A stretch of DNA of 28,936 nt. It comes from a virus. The notes below the pieces were generated by a model. It was not told the DNA's origin. It saw only the letters and a list, made by a program, of their open reading frames with translations, and searched no databases. This document shows positions 22,132 through 28,430 of the stretch, in pieces. Where the stretch lies: positions 1 to 28,936 of the IMG/VR virus record IMGVR_UViG_3300045885_000279. One strand, given 5' to 3'. The position numbers and the translations under genes are program-made. The first letter of the stretch is position 1. Every line of letters begins with the position of its first letter.

Positions 22132-22316
22132 TGCGTCCATCCCTCCGGTCTGCTCGCCCACCAGAGCAGCTCGCGCCGGATGCGCACGCCGCGCCGGGAG
22201 AGCTTCATCACCTCGTTCTGGATCAGCTTCTTCCACGCGGCCCGCGCCTCGTCGTCCCAGGTCGCCGGCGAAACGCGGCGTTTCTCCGCTCCCGTCCTGA
22301 TCGTCGCCGCGTTCAT
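22128..22316 (-). CDS. Hypothetical Trp/Arg-rich protein, 62 aa
   Basis: ATG 22316 shares a base with the preceding stop (TGATGA) and its stop overlaps the next ATG. MNAATIRTGAEKRRVSPATW, DDEARAAWKKLIQNEVMKLS, RRGVRIRRELLWWASRPEGW: a basic helical protein. Longer frame to 22382 is shadow. Possibly DNA-binding; unknown. Confidence 0.5.
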   Translation of the reverse strand: MNAATIRTGAEKRRVSPATWDDEARAAWKKLIQNEVMKLSRRGVRIRRELLWWASRPEGWTQ

Positions 22317-22654
22317 CACCGCGTCCCCTCGTAGAGCGTCTGCTGTTTCGCGCTGTGCGAGTACTGCCTCGAGCCGCTGCACCGCGTCACATGCATGATG
22401 CCGTCGCGGTCATACGCCGTGATCGCGCCGGCGCGGTGTCTGATCCAGTAGATCGTCTTCGAACACGCCTTGCAGCGCCCGTCGTCGGCGTGGACCCGCG
22501 CCACCAGCATCGTGAGAGCTTCTGCGGTGATCTCGCGGTCGCGGACGGCGGCATCGCGTTCGGTTTGCAGTTTGGCTTGCCGCGCCAGCGCGGTGTTGCG
22601 CTCGCGGGTTACGGCGTTCAGCTTTTCGAGGAGAACAGAGACATCCTGTTCCAT
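22316..22654 (-). CDS. Coiled-coil plus zinc-finger-like protein, 112 aa
   Basis: Residues 1-50 are a coiled coil (MEQDVSVLLEKLNAVTRERN, ALARQAKLQTERDAAVRDRE). Residues about 57-95 contain DDGRCKACSKTIYWIRHRAG with C-x-x-C and later GIMHVTRC, giving a possible Cys/His zinc site similar to small phage proteins with C-x-x-C-x-x-x-I-x-W. Its first 13 codons are repeated almost exactly before the terminase gene (27718-27761). Role unknown. Confidence 0.55.
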   Translation of the reverse strand: MEQDVSVLLEKLNAVTRERNTALARQAKLQTERDAAVRDREITAEALTMLVARVHADDGRCKACSKTIYWIRHRAGAITAYDRDGIMHVTRCSGSRQYSHSAKQQTLYEGTR

Positions 22655-22658
22655 GACT
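22615..22658 (-). repeat. Start-codon cassette, copy 1
   Basis: 44 bases, 43 identical with 27718-27761. Includes ATG and the codons for MEQDVSVLLEKLN; the sequences differ at once outside it. The ribosome sites are not part of the repeat. Confidence 0.85.
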
Positions 22659-22675
22659 TACTCACCTTCGCTCAA

Positions 22676-23530
22676 CTATTGAAAGTGGCCGTGAATGCAG
22701 CCATGATGCACGCTGCACACTGTCGTCAGATCTTCCATATACAGGGCTTCTGCGCCGTAATGGTCGTAGGAATGATGGTGAACGTGAAATGGAAGGTTGT
22801 TCTGCCAATCGACAACCTTGTCGATTCCATCAGGACTATCCAGATACAAGAGCAATGCGCGGCGATGTCCTTCGTCCTTGATCAGTTCCGCCCATAGCGC
22901 GTTCGGAAAGCACAGTTTGCAAAACGGCATCCGCCGTCGCGTCTGCTCGTCTTTGACTGGTTGCCATAACGCGCTTTTGTAGTACCGACAAGTCCTGCTA
23001 TCGTCTGCCCGCCTTGCATCGTGCATACACCGCGACACAAACTGCTTGTCTGTCGCCATCCGATAATGCAATGCTGCGAAATCTGGCGATGCTTCAGGCA
23101 TTAGCGGACCTTCGGCCCATACCGCTTCTCCCAGATACAGGCGCGGCCATTCATGCGACAGCCACTGCCAATGCATAAACGCTGGTTCACCGAGACGCTC
23201 GCTGATAGCCCTGATCCGCGCTGTTTCCTGCTCATTCCACATGCGGTACAGCATCATCCGCACGTCCTCATCCTGCTTGTCGAGACGATCCGCTTCATCA
23301 TCGATTCGTTTGGCGCGAAACCGATCAAACCAGTCATAGCCTGACTTGGAACAATCAGCACGGTGCTGCACGCATCGATCAAGTCGTTCCTTTTTTATCG
23401 TCACCTCACCATCTGAGCGCCGCAGACGTATAACGCCGTGCCGATGGCACGATTTACACCAGTACTGCGTCGGTATAAGACCATCCTGTTCCTTCAGATC
23501 AAGCCCGCGATACGGTTGATGGTTGGTCAT
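22676..23530 (-). CDS. HNH endonuclease-like protein in the portal operon
   Basis: 284 aa. N-terminal zinc-finger-like part (YWCKSCHRHG, RCVQHRADCSKSG), a helical middle (IDDEADRLDKQDEDVRMMLY, SEWP-like Trp-rich stretch), a second Cys pair (FCKLC, 204-207) and an HNH core at 248-282: LPFHVHHHSYDHYGAEALYM, EDLTTVCSVHHGCIHGHF. The HVHHHSYD...G-x-E-x-x-x-D-L-x-x-x-C-x-x-H-H pattern is the classical HNH. Start overlaps the portal stop (ATGA), so unlike the other HNH gene it is co-oriented and coupled. Lower GC than the portal. It may be a homing gene adapted into the operon or may assist packaging like phage HNH-terminase partners, but it is not beside the terminase. Confidence 0.7.
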   Translation of the reverse strand: MTNHQPYRGLDLKEQDGLIPTQYWCKSCHRHGVIRLRRSDGEVTIKKERLDRCVQHRADCSKSGYDWFDRFRAKRIDDEADRLDKQDEDVRMMLYRMWNEQETARIRAISERLGEPAFMHWQWLSHEWPRLYLGEAVWAEGPLMPEASPDFAALHYRMATDKQFVSRCMHDARRADDSRTCRYYKSALWQPVKDEQTRRRMPFCKLCFPNALWAELIKDEGHRRALLLYLDSPDGIDKVVDWQNNLPFHVHHHSYDHYGAEALYMEDLTTVCSVHHGCIHGHFQ

Positions 23531-24783
23531 TCGTCCCCCGACGCCCTCACATCCGCATCCATCGGCACCAGATTCGCGGGTCCCACAAACTCATCCCCCG
23601 GCTTCGGCGGCGCGTACTCGAGATCGCTCCGCGCCTCATCGCGCGTGATCAGACCCGACGTCCACAACTTCGTCGCCCGGTCGGTCGCTTCTTCCCGCGC
23701 CGCGCTGATCGCATCGAACGAGTCGCGGTCGAATTCGAGCGGCGACCGCAACTCCGCGCCGATCGTCCGGTTCCAGTCGTCCCTGAATTGCGAGAGCAGC
23801 GGAATGATCGCTTCCATGTACAGCCCGCGCCGCGATTCCCGATACGTCGCATACGTCCGCGCCGTGGTGTCGCCAATCAAAGCCGGATCCACATGAAACA
23901 CGCTCGCGATGTCGCGCTTGGTCAGCATCTGCTGATCGGCCAGACCGCTATCGGCGGGCGCGAACCCCATCGGATGCCACTCGGCGTTTTCGAGGAACAA
24001 CTCCTCGCCGTGGTACTTCGACTGCCGAACCCGCTGTTGCAGCTGCGCGACGTGCTCGTCGGTCCATTCGGAGTTCTCGCGGGCCTCGATCCACCCCGGC
24101 GCATACCCGCGTTGCAGGACGCGCTTCATCAGCGTCTGCCCCTCGTTCTGCATATCGACGCGCATCATGGCCGCGGCGAGCGGAGCCATGCCGTACACCG
24201 GATCGAGCGGGTTGAAGAGCTTCGACTGGACGATGTCCTGCGTCCCCTTGCGGTACGGATCGAGCCGCCGCTGGAACCCGTAGCCGTTCTTGACGACCCA
24301 GTAGTTCACCGCCTCATCGGCGTGCATCGCGTCCCGGTTGATCTCGGCGCTCACCAGCGCGGGGTTGTCCAGGTACAACATCGTGATCGTGCGGCCGGCG
24401 CGGATGATCTCGATATAGGCGTTACCCGAGAGCAGGATGTAGGAGAGCCACTGCTCGATGAACGTCGGCCCGCCGACCTGAGCGAGCAGCGCCGCCGATG
24501 CCGCGTTCCGGCCCTCGGCATCCCATTTCACCTGCTTGCCCGCGGATGCGATCAGCGACACGCACGCATACACGTCCGAGTTCCGCATGTAGCCCTCGCG
24601 GGCGGCTTGCGGGAAGCTGTGCGGCGTCCACGATGCCAGCGGCATCCCCGATGCCCACGAGCCGTACACACGCACCGACGGCTCGTTGGAGCCGCCGTCA
24701 TGGATGATCGGCGGCGAATCGCCGTTCGCCTTACGCTGGAGTCCGAGACGGTTCAGGAATTTATCGAGCACTGCGGTAGGCAC
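23527..24783 (-). CDS. Portal protein (HK97 gp3-like)
   Basis: 418 aa from GTG 24783 (the frame closes 12 bases further upstream, so no earlier start). Family features: MRNSDVYACVSLIASAGKQV (stem of the domain), IEQWLSYILLSGNAYIEIIR, YRKGTQDIVQSKLFNPLDPV, YGMAPLAAAM, and FAPADSGLADQQMLTKRDIA, SVFHVDPALIGDTTARTYAT, YRESRRGLYMEAIIPLLSQF. Ends with a short disordered acidic tail. It forms the dodecamer through which DNA enters and leaves the head. The upstream 115-bp gap with a GTTTGC/GCAAAC dyad may hold a promoter. Confidence 0.95.
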   Translation of the reverse strand: MPTAVLDKFLNRLGLQRKANGDSPPIIHDGGSNEPSVRVYGSWASGMPLASWTPHSFPQAAREGYMRNSDVYACVSLIASAGKQVKWDAEGRNAASAALLAQVGGPTFIEQWLSYILLSGNAYIEIIRAGRTITMLYLDNPALVSAEINRDAMHADEAVNYWVVKNGYGFQRRLDPYRKGTQDIVQSKLFNPLDPVYGMAPLAAAMMRVDMQNEGQTLMKRVLQRGYAPGWIEARENSEWTDEHVAQLQQRVRQSKYHGEELFLENAEWHPMGFAPADSGLADQQMLTKRDIASVFHVDPALIGDTTARTYATYRESRRGLYMEAIIPLLSQFRDDWNRTIGAELRSPLEFDRDSFDAISAAREEATDRATKLWTSGLITRDEARSDLEYAPPKPGDEFVGPANLVPMDADVRASGDE

Positions 24784-24816
24784 TTTGCTGGTGTTTCAAA
24801 AACGTGTCGGTTAGCG

Positions 24817-24838
24817 GGCGGTTTGCGGCGTTGCAAAC
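24817..24838. repeat. Small dyad in the gap before the portal gene
   Basis: GGTTTGC and GCAAAC form a short dyad around GGCGTT in the 115-base gap between the 46-aa membrane gene and the portal. The motif GTTTG recurs nearby (24878-24886). It could be a regulator site for the head operon; too short to be firm. Confidence 0.2.
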
Positions 24839-24898
24839 AAACGGCGTCAGGCGGCGGAAATCAGTGTTGCGTAAACCTTCGTTTGTGCAACGGCGGAA

Positions 24899-25039
24899 TC
24901 ACACCGTAATGATCGTGGAAAGCGCCCAGACCGCGAGCCCGAGCGCCAGCAGATTTACTCGAGACGGGACGCCCGCCGCGGCGGCGCCGAAGCACGCGAC
25001 GGCGACCAGAACGAGGATTGTACGAACGTTGATCAGCAT
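24899..25039 (-). CDS. Small membrane protein, 46 aa
   Basis: ATG 25039 to TGA 24899, ten bases after the proline-rich gene. MLINVRTILVLVAVACFGAA and NLLALGLAVWALSTIITV are two hydrophobic segments separated by AAGVPSRV, a typical two-span hairpin seen in many phage genomes. A holin is possible, but no endolysin is adjacent. The longer antisense/frame neighbours (24861-25097) are shadows. Confidence 0.6.
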   Translation of the reverse strand: MLINVRTILVLVAVACFGAAAAGVPSRVNLLALGLAVWALSTIITV

Positions 25040-25048
25040 GGCTCTGCC

Positions 25049-25426
25049 CTATCGCGGTAGTCCGTAGCCGGGGAACGGCTCGCCCGAGCCGCCCCACGTA
25101 CCGGGCGGAATGACGATCGGATGCGCCGGAACACCGGGAGAGATCGAGTCAGGCGGGATCACGATCGGGTGCGCAGGACACGGCGGCGGCAGCACAATAG
25201 GATGCGCTGGCACTCCCGGAGCGATCGATTCCGGCGGAATGATGATCGGGTGCGCCGGATAGACCGGGATGTAGATCGGGTGCGCCGGGACACCGGGCGA
25301 TATCGCATCCGGCGGGATGACGATCGGCGGCGTCGGCATCGGTGCGTTCCCGCCTCCCCAGATCCCCGTCGGCGGCTGCTCTCCCGGCGCGTTGACCGGG
25401 ATGATCCATGCGAGTATGCGGTTCAT
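25049..25426 (-). CDS. Proline-rich repeat protein, 125 aa
   Basis: About 28 percent Pro. After a hydrophobic start (MNRILAWIIPVNAPGEQPPT) and GIWGGGNAPMP, it is built of units around I-x-I-P-P-(D/E)-(A/S)-I-(S/A)-P-G-V-P-A-H-P-I at residues about 35-105, joined by IPVYPAHPI and LPPPCPAHPI, with end PPGTWGGSGEPFPGYG. It should be an extended polyproline-II rod. I have seen similar P-A-H-P-I-V-I-P-P proteins in environmental phages, with no known role. Start overlaps the upstream stop (ATGA); ends ten bases before a membrane gene. Confidence 0.7.
   Translation of the reverse strand: MNRILAWIIPVNAPGEQPPTGIWGGGNAPMPTPPIVIPPDAISPGVPAHPIYIPVYPAHPIIIPPESIAPGVPAHPIVLPPPCPAHPIVIPPDSISPGVPAHPIVIPPGTWGGSGEPFPGYGLPR
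25090..25330 (-). repeat. In-frame direct repeats coding the proline-rich units
   Basis: Diverged units of about 81 bases, each with GATCGG(G/A)TGCGC(C/A)GG and AC(C/A)CCGGG-like stretches on the plus strand; three full units plus shortened ones. Unit length is a multiple of three, so copies can be gained or lost without breaking the frame. Confidence 0.6.
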
Positions 25427-25623
25427 GATGATTGCTCCTTCGGTTCAAGTCTCGCTGTAAACACCACGCGGAACCCGTTCCGCAGTCCTTCCACAAACTC
25501 CGCGAGATCCCCCGGCTGCAAAGTGACGCTGCCGATCTCGCGGCCCTCGAACGCCATCTCCAGTTCGGAGTCCTCGCTCAGCGGGATCGGCGATATCGAG
25601 ATGCGGAGTTCCTTGTCAGGCAT
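25423..25623 (-). CDS. Hypothetical protein, 66 aa
   Basis: ATG 25623 overlaps the end of the previous gene by eight bases and its stop overlaps the proline-rich start; the longer frame to 25686 is shadow. Beta-rich: KELRISISPIPLSEDSELEM, AFEGREIGSVTLQPGDLAEF, then VEGLRNGFRVVFTARLEP. Compact single-domain protein of unknown role. Confidence 0.55.
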   Translation of the reverse strand: MPDKELRISISPIPLSEDSELEMAFEGREIGSVTLQPGDLAEFVEGLRNGFRVVFTARLEPKEQSS

Positions 25624-25945
25624 CACCGTCTGAATTGTCCAGATCGAATTCACGGCGGATCTGGTCCCTACATCCCGCCGCGCCATCCCTCAACCCGGCG
25701 ATAAACGTTGCGGCATCTTTGTCTTCGGCCAACTCTGCCCTCTGATATGCTTCCGCGTGAGTCACAACCAATCCGTTTGCAATCTCGGCACAACGCAGGG
25801 CAGCAGACGCCGCAACAGCGTTGAACTCGATCTCCAGAGCACACCTGGCGGCATCGTGACTCAGACTCTCATATGGAACACCTTCCGGAAAGTATTTCTG
25901 GATGAAAGTGAACGTTCGTATCGACACCGAGTACACTTTGTCCAT
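25616..25945 (-). CDS. Hypothetical helical protein, 109 aa
   Basis: ATG 25945 is chosen because it follows the 35-aa membrane gene; upstream frame to 25996 lies inside that gene. MDKVYSVSIRTFTFIQKYFP, then mostly helices rich in Ala and Glu (AARCALEIEFNAVAASAALR, AYQRAELAEDKDAATFIAGL) and an acidic end FDLDNSDGDA. Codon use is less GC-rich than in flanking virion genes. No family. Confidence 0.5.
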   Translation of the reverse strand: MDKVYSVSIRTFTFIQKYFPEGVPYESLSHDAARCALEIEFNAVAASAALRCAEIANGLVVTHAEAYQRAELAEDKDAATFIAGLRDGAAGCRDQIRREFDLDNSDGDA

Positions 25946-25964
25946 CTTCGTCACCCGAGAGGCG

Positions 25965-26072
25965 TCATCTCCACCAGTCCCGCGGATCGAACCCATACGC
26001 CAGAAACAGCGACACCAGCGTCGCCAGCAGGATCAGCGCCGCGATCCGCTCGGTCGGGCGCGGCGCCGCCAT
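25965..26072 (-). CDS. Small membrane protein, 35 aa
   Basis: ATG 26072 shares a base with the stop of the terminase-tail duplicate (TGATG), with GGGTGGGG upstream. MAAPRPTERIAALILLATLV then SLFLAYGFDPRDWWR: one membrane span with the C-terminus Trp/Arg-rich. Too short for certainty, but coupling and hydrophobic pattern support it. Confidence 0.5.
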   Translation of the reverse strand: MAAPRPTERIAALILLATLVSLFLAYGFDPRDWWR

Positions 26073-26119
26073 CACCCCACCCACAACGCCCTGCCCTGAC
26101 TCCGCGGCTTGAGCATCAC
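26072..26119 (-). pseudogene. Duplicated 3' end of the terminase gene (copy B)
   Basis: Codes VMLKPRSQGRALWVG-stop; the last 13 residues are the same as the end of the terminase (26367-26414), while the DNA is 39/48 identical, so third positions have drifted. It could be translated as a 14-aa ORF from ATG 26116 (TGATG with the previous stop) and hands on to the next gene by TGATG. It marks the right-hand duplicate flanking the 26116-26370 gene. Confidence 0.75.
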
Positions 26120-26370
26120 GCGACGCCCTTCACAACGCGGTCTTTGAAGTCGCGCATCTCATTGTCGAGTTTCGCCATGAGCGCGAGATCGCCGGGAGTA
26201 TCTTCGGTCCCGCCTTCAAGGCGATTCATGATGAGCATATAGAGCGCCCATGAACCCGCGTAGAACGATCGGCGACACTCCGTAAGTTGCGTCGAAGACG
26301 CCTCTTTCGGGATAACCGCATTGCGATAGTTCATCCATTCCGTTTCAAGTAATTTCATGCAATCGATCAT
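26116..26370 (-). CDS. Conserved phage hypothetical protein, 84 aa
   Basis: ATG 26370 overlaps the terminase stop (ATGA); ATG 26358 is a second choice. LLETEWMNYRNAVIPKEASS, TQLTECRRSFYAGSWALYML, then LEGGTEDTPGDLALMAKLDN. The W-x-x-Y-x-x-x-V-x-P...Q-x-x-E-x-x-R-(S/A)-F-Y-A-G pattern recurs in unnamed genes beside phage terminases. It is flanked by two copies of the terminase tail sequence and so looks like an inserted cassette. Confidence 0.65.
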   Translation of the reverse strand: MIDCMKLLETEWMNYRNAVIPKEASSTQLTECRRSFYAGSWALYMLIMNRLEGGTEDTPGDLALMAKLDNEMRDFKDRVVKGVA

Positions 26371-26414
26371 CCCACCCAAAGCGCCCGCCCCTGACTCCGC
26401 GGCTTCAGGAGCAA
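26367..26414 (-). repeat. Terminase 3' end, copy A of the duplicated segment
   Basis: The genuine last 16 codons of the terminase (LLLKPRSQGRALWVG-stop), 39/48 bases like 26072-26119. The two copies bracket the 84-aa gene. Confidence 0.75.
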
Positions 26415-27650
26415 CCACGTCAGCGCCCACACCAGCGCGTCCGCGCGGTCTGGCGACTTGGTGAGTTGCCCCGGCACCCAGTTCACCATCTGGTCTTCCA
26501 GCGCCGGAAAGCTGCCGCAATGATGAACTCGCCGCTGTTCGTAGAGTGCCGCAACCGGTTCGGCCCTCGCCGTCTTGCCGCGCGATGCCGTGATCGTTTC
26601 ATACGGAATGTTGCGTCGCACGGTACGCAGCACCTCTTCGACCAGCGTCCCGCCGAAGTTGATCTCCGCGATGATCTTGTCCGCCTCCAGCGAATCGAAT
26701 ACCGATATCGCCCGGTGCGCCCACTCGCTCGGCGGAACCCTGCATGAAGCGTCACGCAGCACGTATCCCTCGCCGTCGATGCCAAGTCCCGCCGCAACAA
26801 TGCCGATCTCGTCCGAGTCGGCCTTGCCGCTGGACGGGTCGATGGCGACGACGATGCGCCGCAGTTCGGGATGCTCGCGCACCCGAAGCTCGTCAATCTG
26901 GCGGCGATGCCACAACGCGCCCTCGGCCTCGTCCAGCAGCTCGCCCTCGAGTTCCTGACGCCCGATGCGCGTCCCGCCGTAGATCCGCTGCAGTTCCGCG
27001 ATGTAGGCGTCGGGAAGGTTCGCGCGGTTGTCCCAGGTACGCTGCCTCGATACGCGCGTGCCGGGATCGGCGATCAGGTCGTGCAGGAACTTTAATGGCT
27101 TCGGCGTGGTCGATACGATGCGCCGCGGGTTGCGCCCGAGACGCAGGCCGGGGAGCAGGAGATCCCAGACCGCCTTCGGATCGGGATATGCGGCAATCTC
27201 GTCCGCCCAACAAAATTGATGCTGAGGACCTCTGAGACGCTCAGGCTCCTCCGCGCTGTACGTGAAGGCGACCGCGCCGGACGGGAAGGATAGCCGCCTG
27301 ACGGACGGTTGCCAGCGCGGTCGCTCATCGGGCGGGCAGACATTCAGGATCCCGCTCTCTCCCTCGATCATGACCTGACGGACATCAGCCGATGTCGGCC
27401 CGATCAGCGCGATCACGGCGTTCGGATCCCGCGCCCAGTCTCGCACCGCTTCGGCGCACGGCCTGGTCTTGCCCGATCCGCGGCCGCCCAACAGCAGCCA
27501 CGTCCGCCAGTCGTCGCCGGCGGGCGGCATCTGCTGCGGACGCGCCCAGGTCGCCCAGTCCCACCGCATGATCCGCGCCTCGGCGTCGGTGAGCGCGAGG
27601 CCGGCGGCGTAGGCTTGCTGCGGTGTGATGCCGTGGGGGAGGGCGATCAT
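26367..27650 (-). CDS. terL: Terminase large subunit
   Basis: 427 aa packaging ATPase/nuclease. ATPase part: WLLLGGRGSGKTRPCAEAVR with Walker A at 55-62, IGPTSADVRQVMIEGESG, Walker B QFCWADEIAAY (146-154), coupling motif VSTTPKP. Nuclease part: VAIDPSSGKADSDEIGIVAA (D271), IIAEINFGGTLVEEVLR (E329), and SPDRADALVWALTWLLLKPR (D401, D404). This is the Terminase_6/GTA-like class. ATG 27650 overlaps the stop of the 36-aa mini gene (ATGA). 125 bases of its Walker A region are repeated at the right end of the window. Confidence 0.95.
   Translation of the reverse strand: MIALPHGITPQQAYAAGLALTDAEARIMRWDWATWARPQQMPPAGDDWRTWLLLGGRGSGKTRPCAEAVRDWARDPNAVIALIGPTSADVRQVMIEGESGILNVCPPDERPRWQPSVRRLSFPSGAVAFTYSAEEPERLRGPQHQFCWADEIAAYPDPKAVWDLLLPGLRLGRNPRRIVSTTPKPLKFLHDLIADPGTRVSRQRTWDNRANLPDAYIAELQRIYGGTRIGRQELEGELLDEAEGALWHRRQIDELRVREHPELRRIVVAIDPSSGKADSDEIGIVAAGLGIDGEGYVLRDASCRVPPSEWAHRAISVFDSLEADKIIAEINFGGTLVEEVLRTVRRNIPYETITASRGKTARAEPVAALYEQRRVHHCGSFPALEDQMVNWVPGQLTKSPDRADALVWALTWLLLKPRSQGRALWVG
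27392..27516 (-). repeat. Terminase Walker A segment, internal copy
   Basis: Bases 27392-27516 are identical, 125 of 125, with 28812-28936. This copy lies in the intact terminase gene (residues about 45-86). Confidence 0.95.
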
Positions 27651-27757
27651 ACCTCGGCCACCTCGTACCCGTCAGGCACCGCCGAATCCTGTCCGCACTC
27701 GGCGCACTCAATCCGCTCGTTCAGTTTTTCGAGGAGAACAGAGACATCCTGTTCCAT
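27647..27757 (-). CDS. Mini protein, 36 aa, sharing an N-terminus with the 112-aa zinc protein
   Basis: ATG 27757 to TGA 27647, which overlaps the terminase start. Sequence MEQDVSVLLEKLNERIECAE, then CGQDSAVPDGYEVAEV. The first 13 residues equal those of the 22316-22654 protein; then C-A-E-C gives half of a zinc knuckle. Either a trimmed copy of that gene or a cassette carrying a start. Its coupling to the terminase suggests it is translated. Confidence 0.5.
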   Translation of the reverse strand: MEQDVSVLLEKLNERIECAECGQDSAVPDGYEVAEV

Positions 27758-27761
27758 GACT
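27718..27761 (-). repeat. Start-codon cassette, copy 2
   Basis: 44 bases with one difference from 22615-22658; begins three bases upstream of the ATG and stops after the AAC codon for Asn13. Confidence 0.85.
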
Positions 27762-27763
27762 GG

Positions 27764-28186
27764 TTACCCGGCGCGTCGTCGCCCCCGTGTTTTCGGAGGA
27801 ACGGGCCTTCCAGCAATCAACTGCCACGCTGGCAAGTCGCCCTGATTCACTACTTCTTTAGCGAGCACGCCGTCGGCCTCAATTTCCGCCTTCAGCGTCG
27901 CCTCGTCGTCGGCGAGCTTCTCTCGCAGTTTCTCGATCCTGAACTTCCGGTGCTTCTCAAGGCTTTCCGCATATGGAATGTACTGCCACTGATTGGTTTC
28001 AGGATTGAAATAATGGATCATCCTGCCTACTCGCCTGAACTCAGCCAGATTGTAAAAGTCGAAATACCCCTGCCGCTCATCTTCCGGCATCGCATCCGTG
28101 CGTTTGACGTTCTTCAGGAGAGTCTCCGCGATTTTGTAGACTGCGGCATCGCTTACCGCCTCGGGATTCTCCCTGATCGCCTTCAT
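27764..28186 (-). CDS. Hypothetical protein before the terminase; possible small terminase subunit, 5' part frameshifted
   Basis: 140 aa from ATG 28186, but the frame stays coding-like upstream to about 28250 (PLRPLRKLLSADPKTSSADT) with GC-rich third positions, and ATG 28186 has no ribosome site. Content: MKAIRENPEAVSDAAVYKIA, ETLLKNVKRTDAMPEDERQG, AEFRRVGRMIHYFNPETNQW, a coiled coil KHRKFRIEKLREKLADDEAT and a basic end PPKTRGRRRAG. A small terminase is expected here, and a helical, basic, coiled-coil protein fits, but I see no diagnostic motif. The gene probably continues from the 28077-28430 frame by a +1 shift. Confidence 0.5.
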   Translation of the reverse strand: MKAIRENPEAVSDAAVYKIAETLLKNVKRTDAMPEDERQGYFDFYNLAEFRRVGRMIHYFNPETNQWQYIPYAESLEKHRKFRIEKLREKLADDEATLKAEIEADGVLAKEVVNQGDLPAWQLIAGRPVPPKTRGRRRAG

Positions 28187-28430
28187 CGTGTCGGCCGAAG
28201 AGGTTTTCGGGTCGGCGCTCAGCAGCTTCCGCAGTGGCCGTAACGGGCGCGTCAGTCGGCACCTCGGATTCCCCGAGTTCAGCGACCAGCCGAAGTTCGT
28301 GAGAGAGGTCGATCAGCTCCTCTGCGAGTTCGGGATACCGCAGGAGGTAGTTCTCGAGTGTTTGCCGGTCGTGTTTGGGTTCGACCGAAAACGCATATAG
28401 TACGTCTTCTGCGAGTCTTCGGTCGATCAT
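28077..28430 (-). CDS. Sigma-associated hypothetical protein, probably frameshifted in its second half
   Basis: 117 aa as read. ATG 28430 overlaps the sigma-like stop (ATGA). The first ~65 residues are clearly real: MIDRRLAEDVLYAFSVEPKH, DRQTLENYLLRYPELAEELI, DLSHELRLVAELGE. I recall this N-terminus in bacterial genes next to small sigma-like proteins, of unknown role. After about residue 75 the reading turns Arg/Gly-rich (RRPENLFGRHDEGDQGESRG) with poor third-base GC, while the +1 frame becomes coding-like. So bases 28077 to about 28215 are probably not translated in this frame. Confidence 0.5.
   Translation of the reverse strand: MIDRRLAEDVLYAFSVEPKHDRQTLENYLLRYPELAEELIDLSHELRLVAELGESEVPTDAPVTATAEAAERRPENLFGRHDEGDQGESRGGKRCRSLQNRGDSPEERQTHGCDAGR

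Noticed and set aside
23788-24909. 373-codon plus-strand frame opposite the portal gene
   Set aside because: Low-complexity His/Arg/Val-rich shadow of an unmistakable portal protein; no ribosome site or domain.
25090-25330. Regular repeats that might be a CRISPR array
   Set aside because: Repeat units are in-frame, diverged, without equal spacers, and encode a proline-rich protein.
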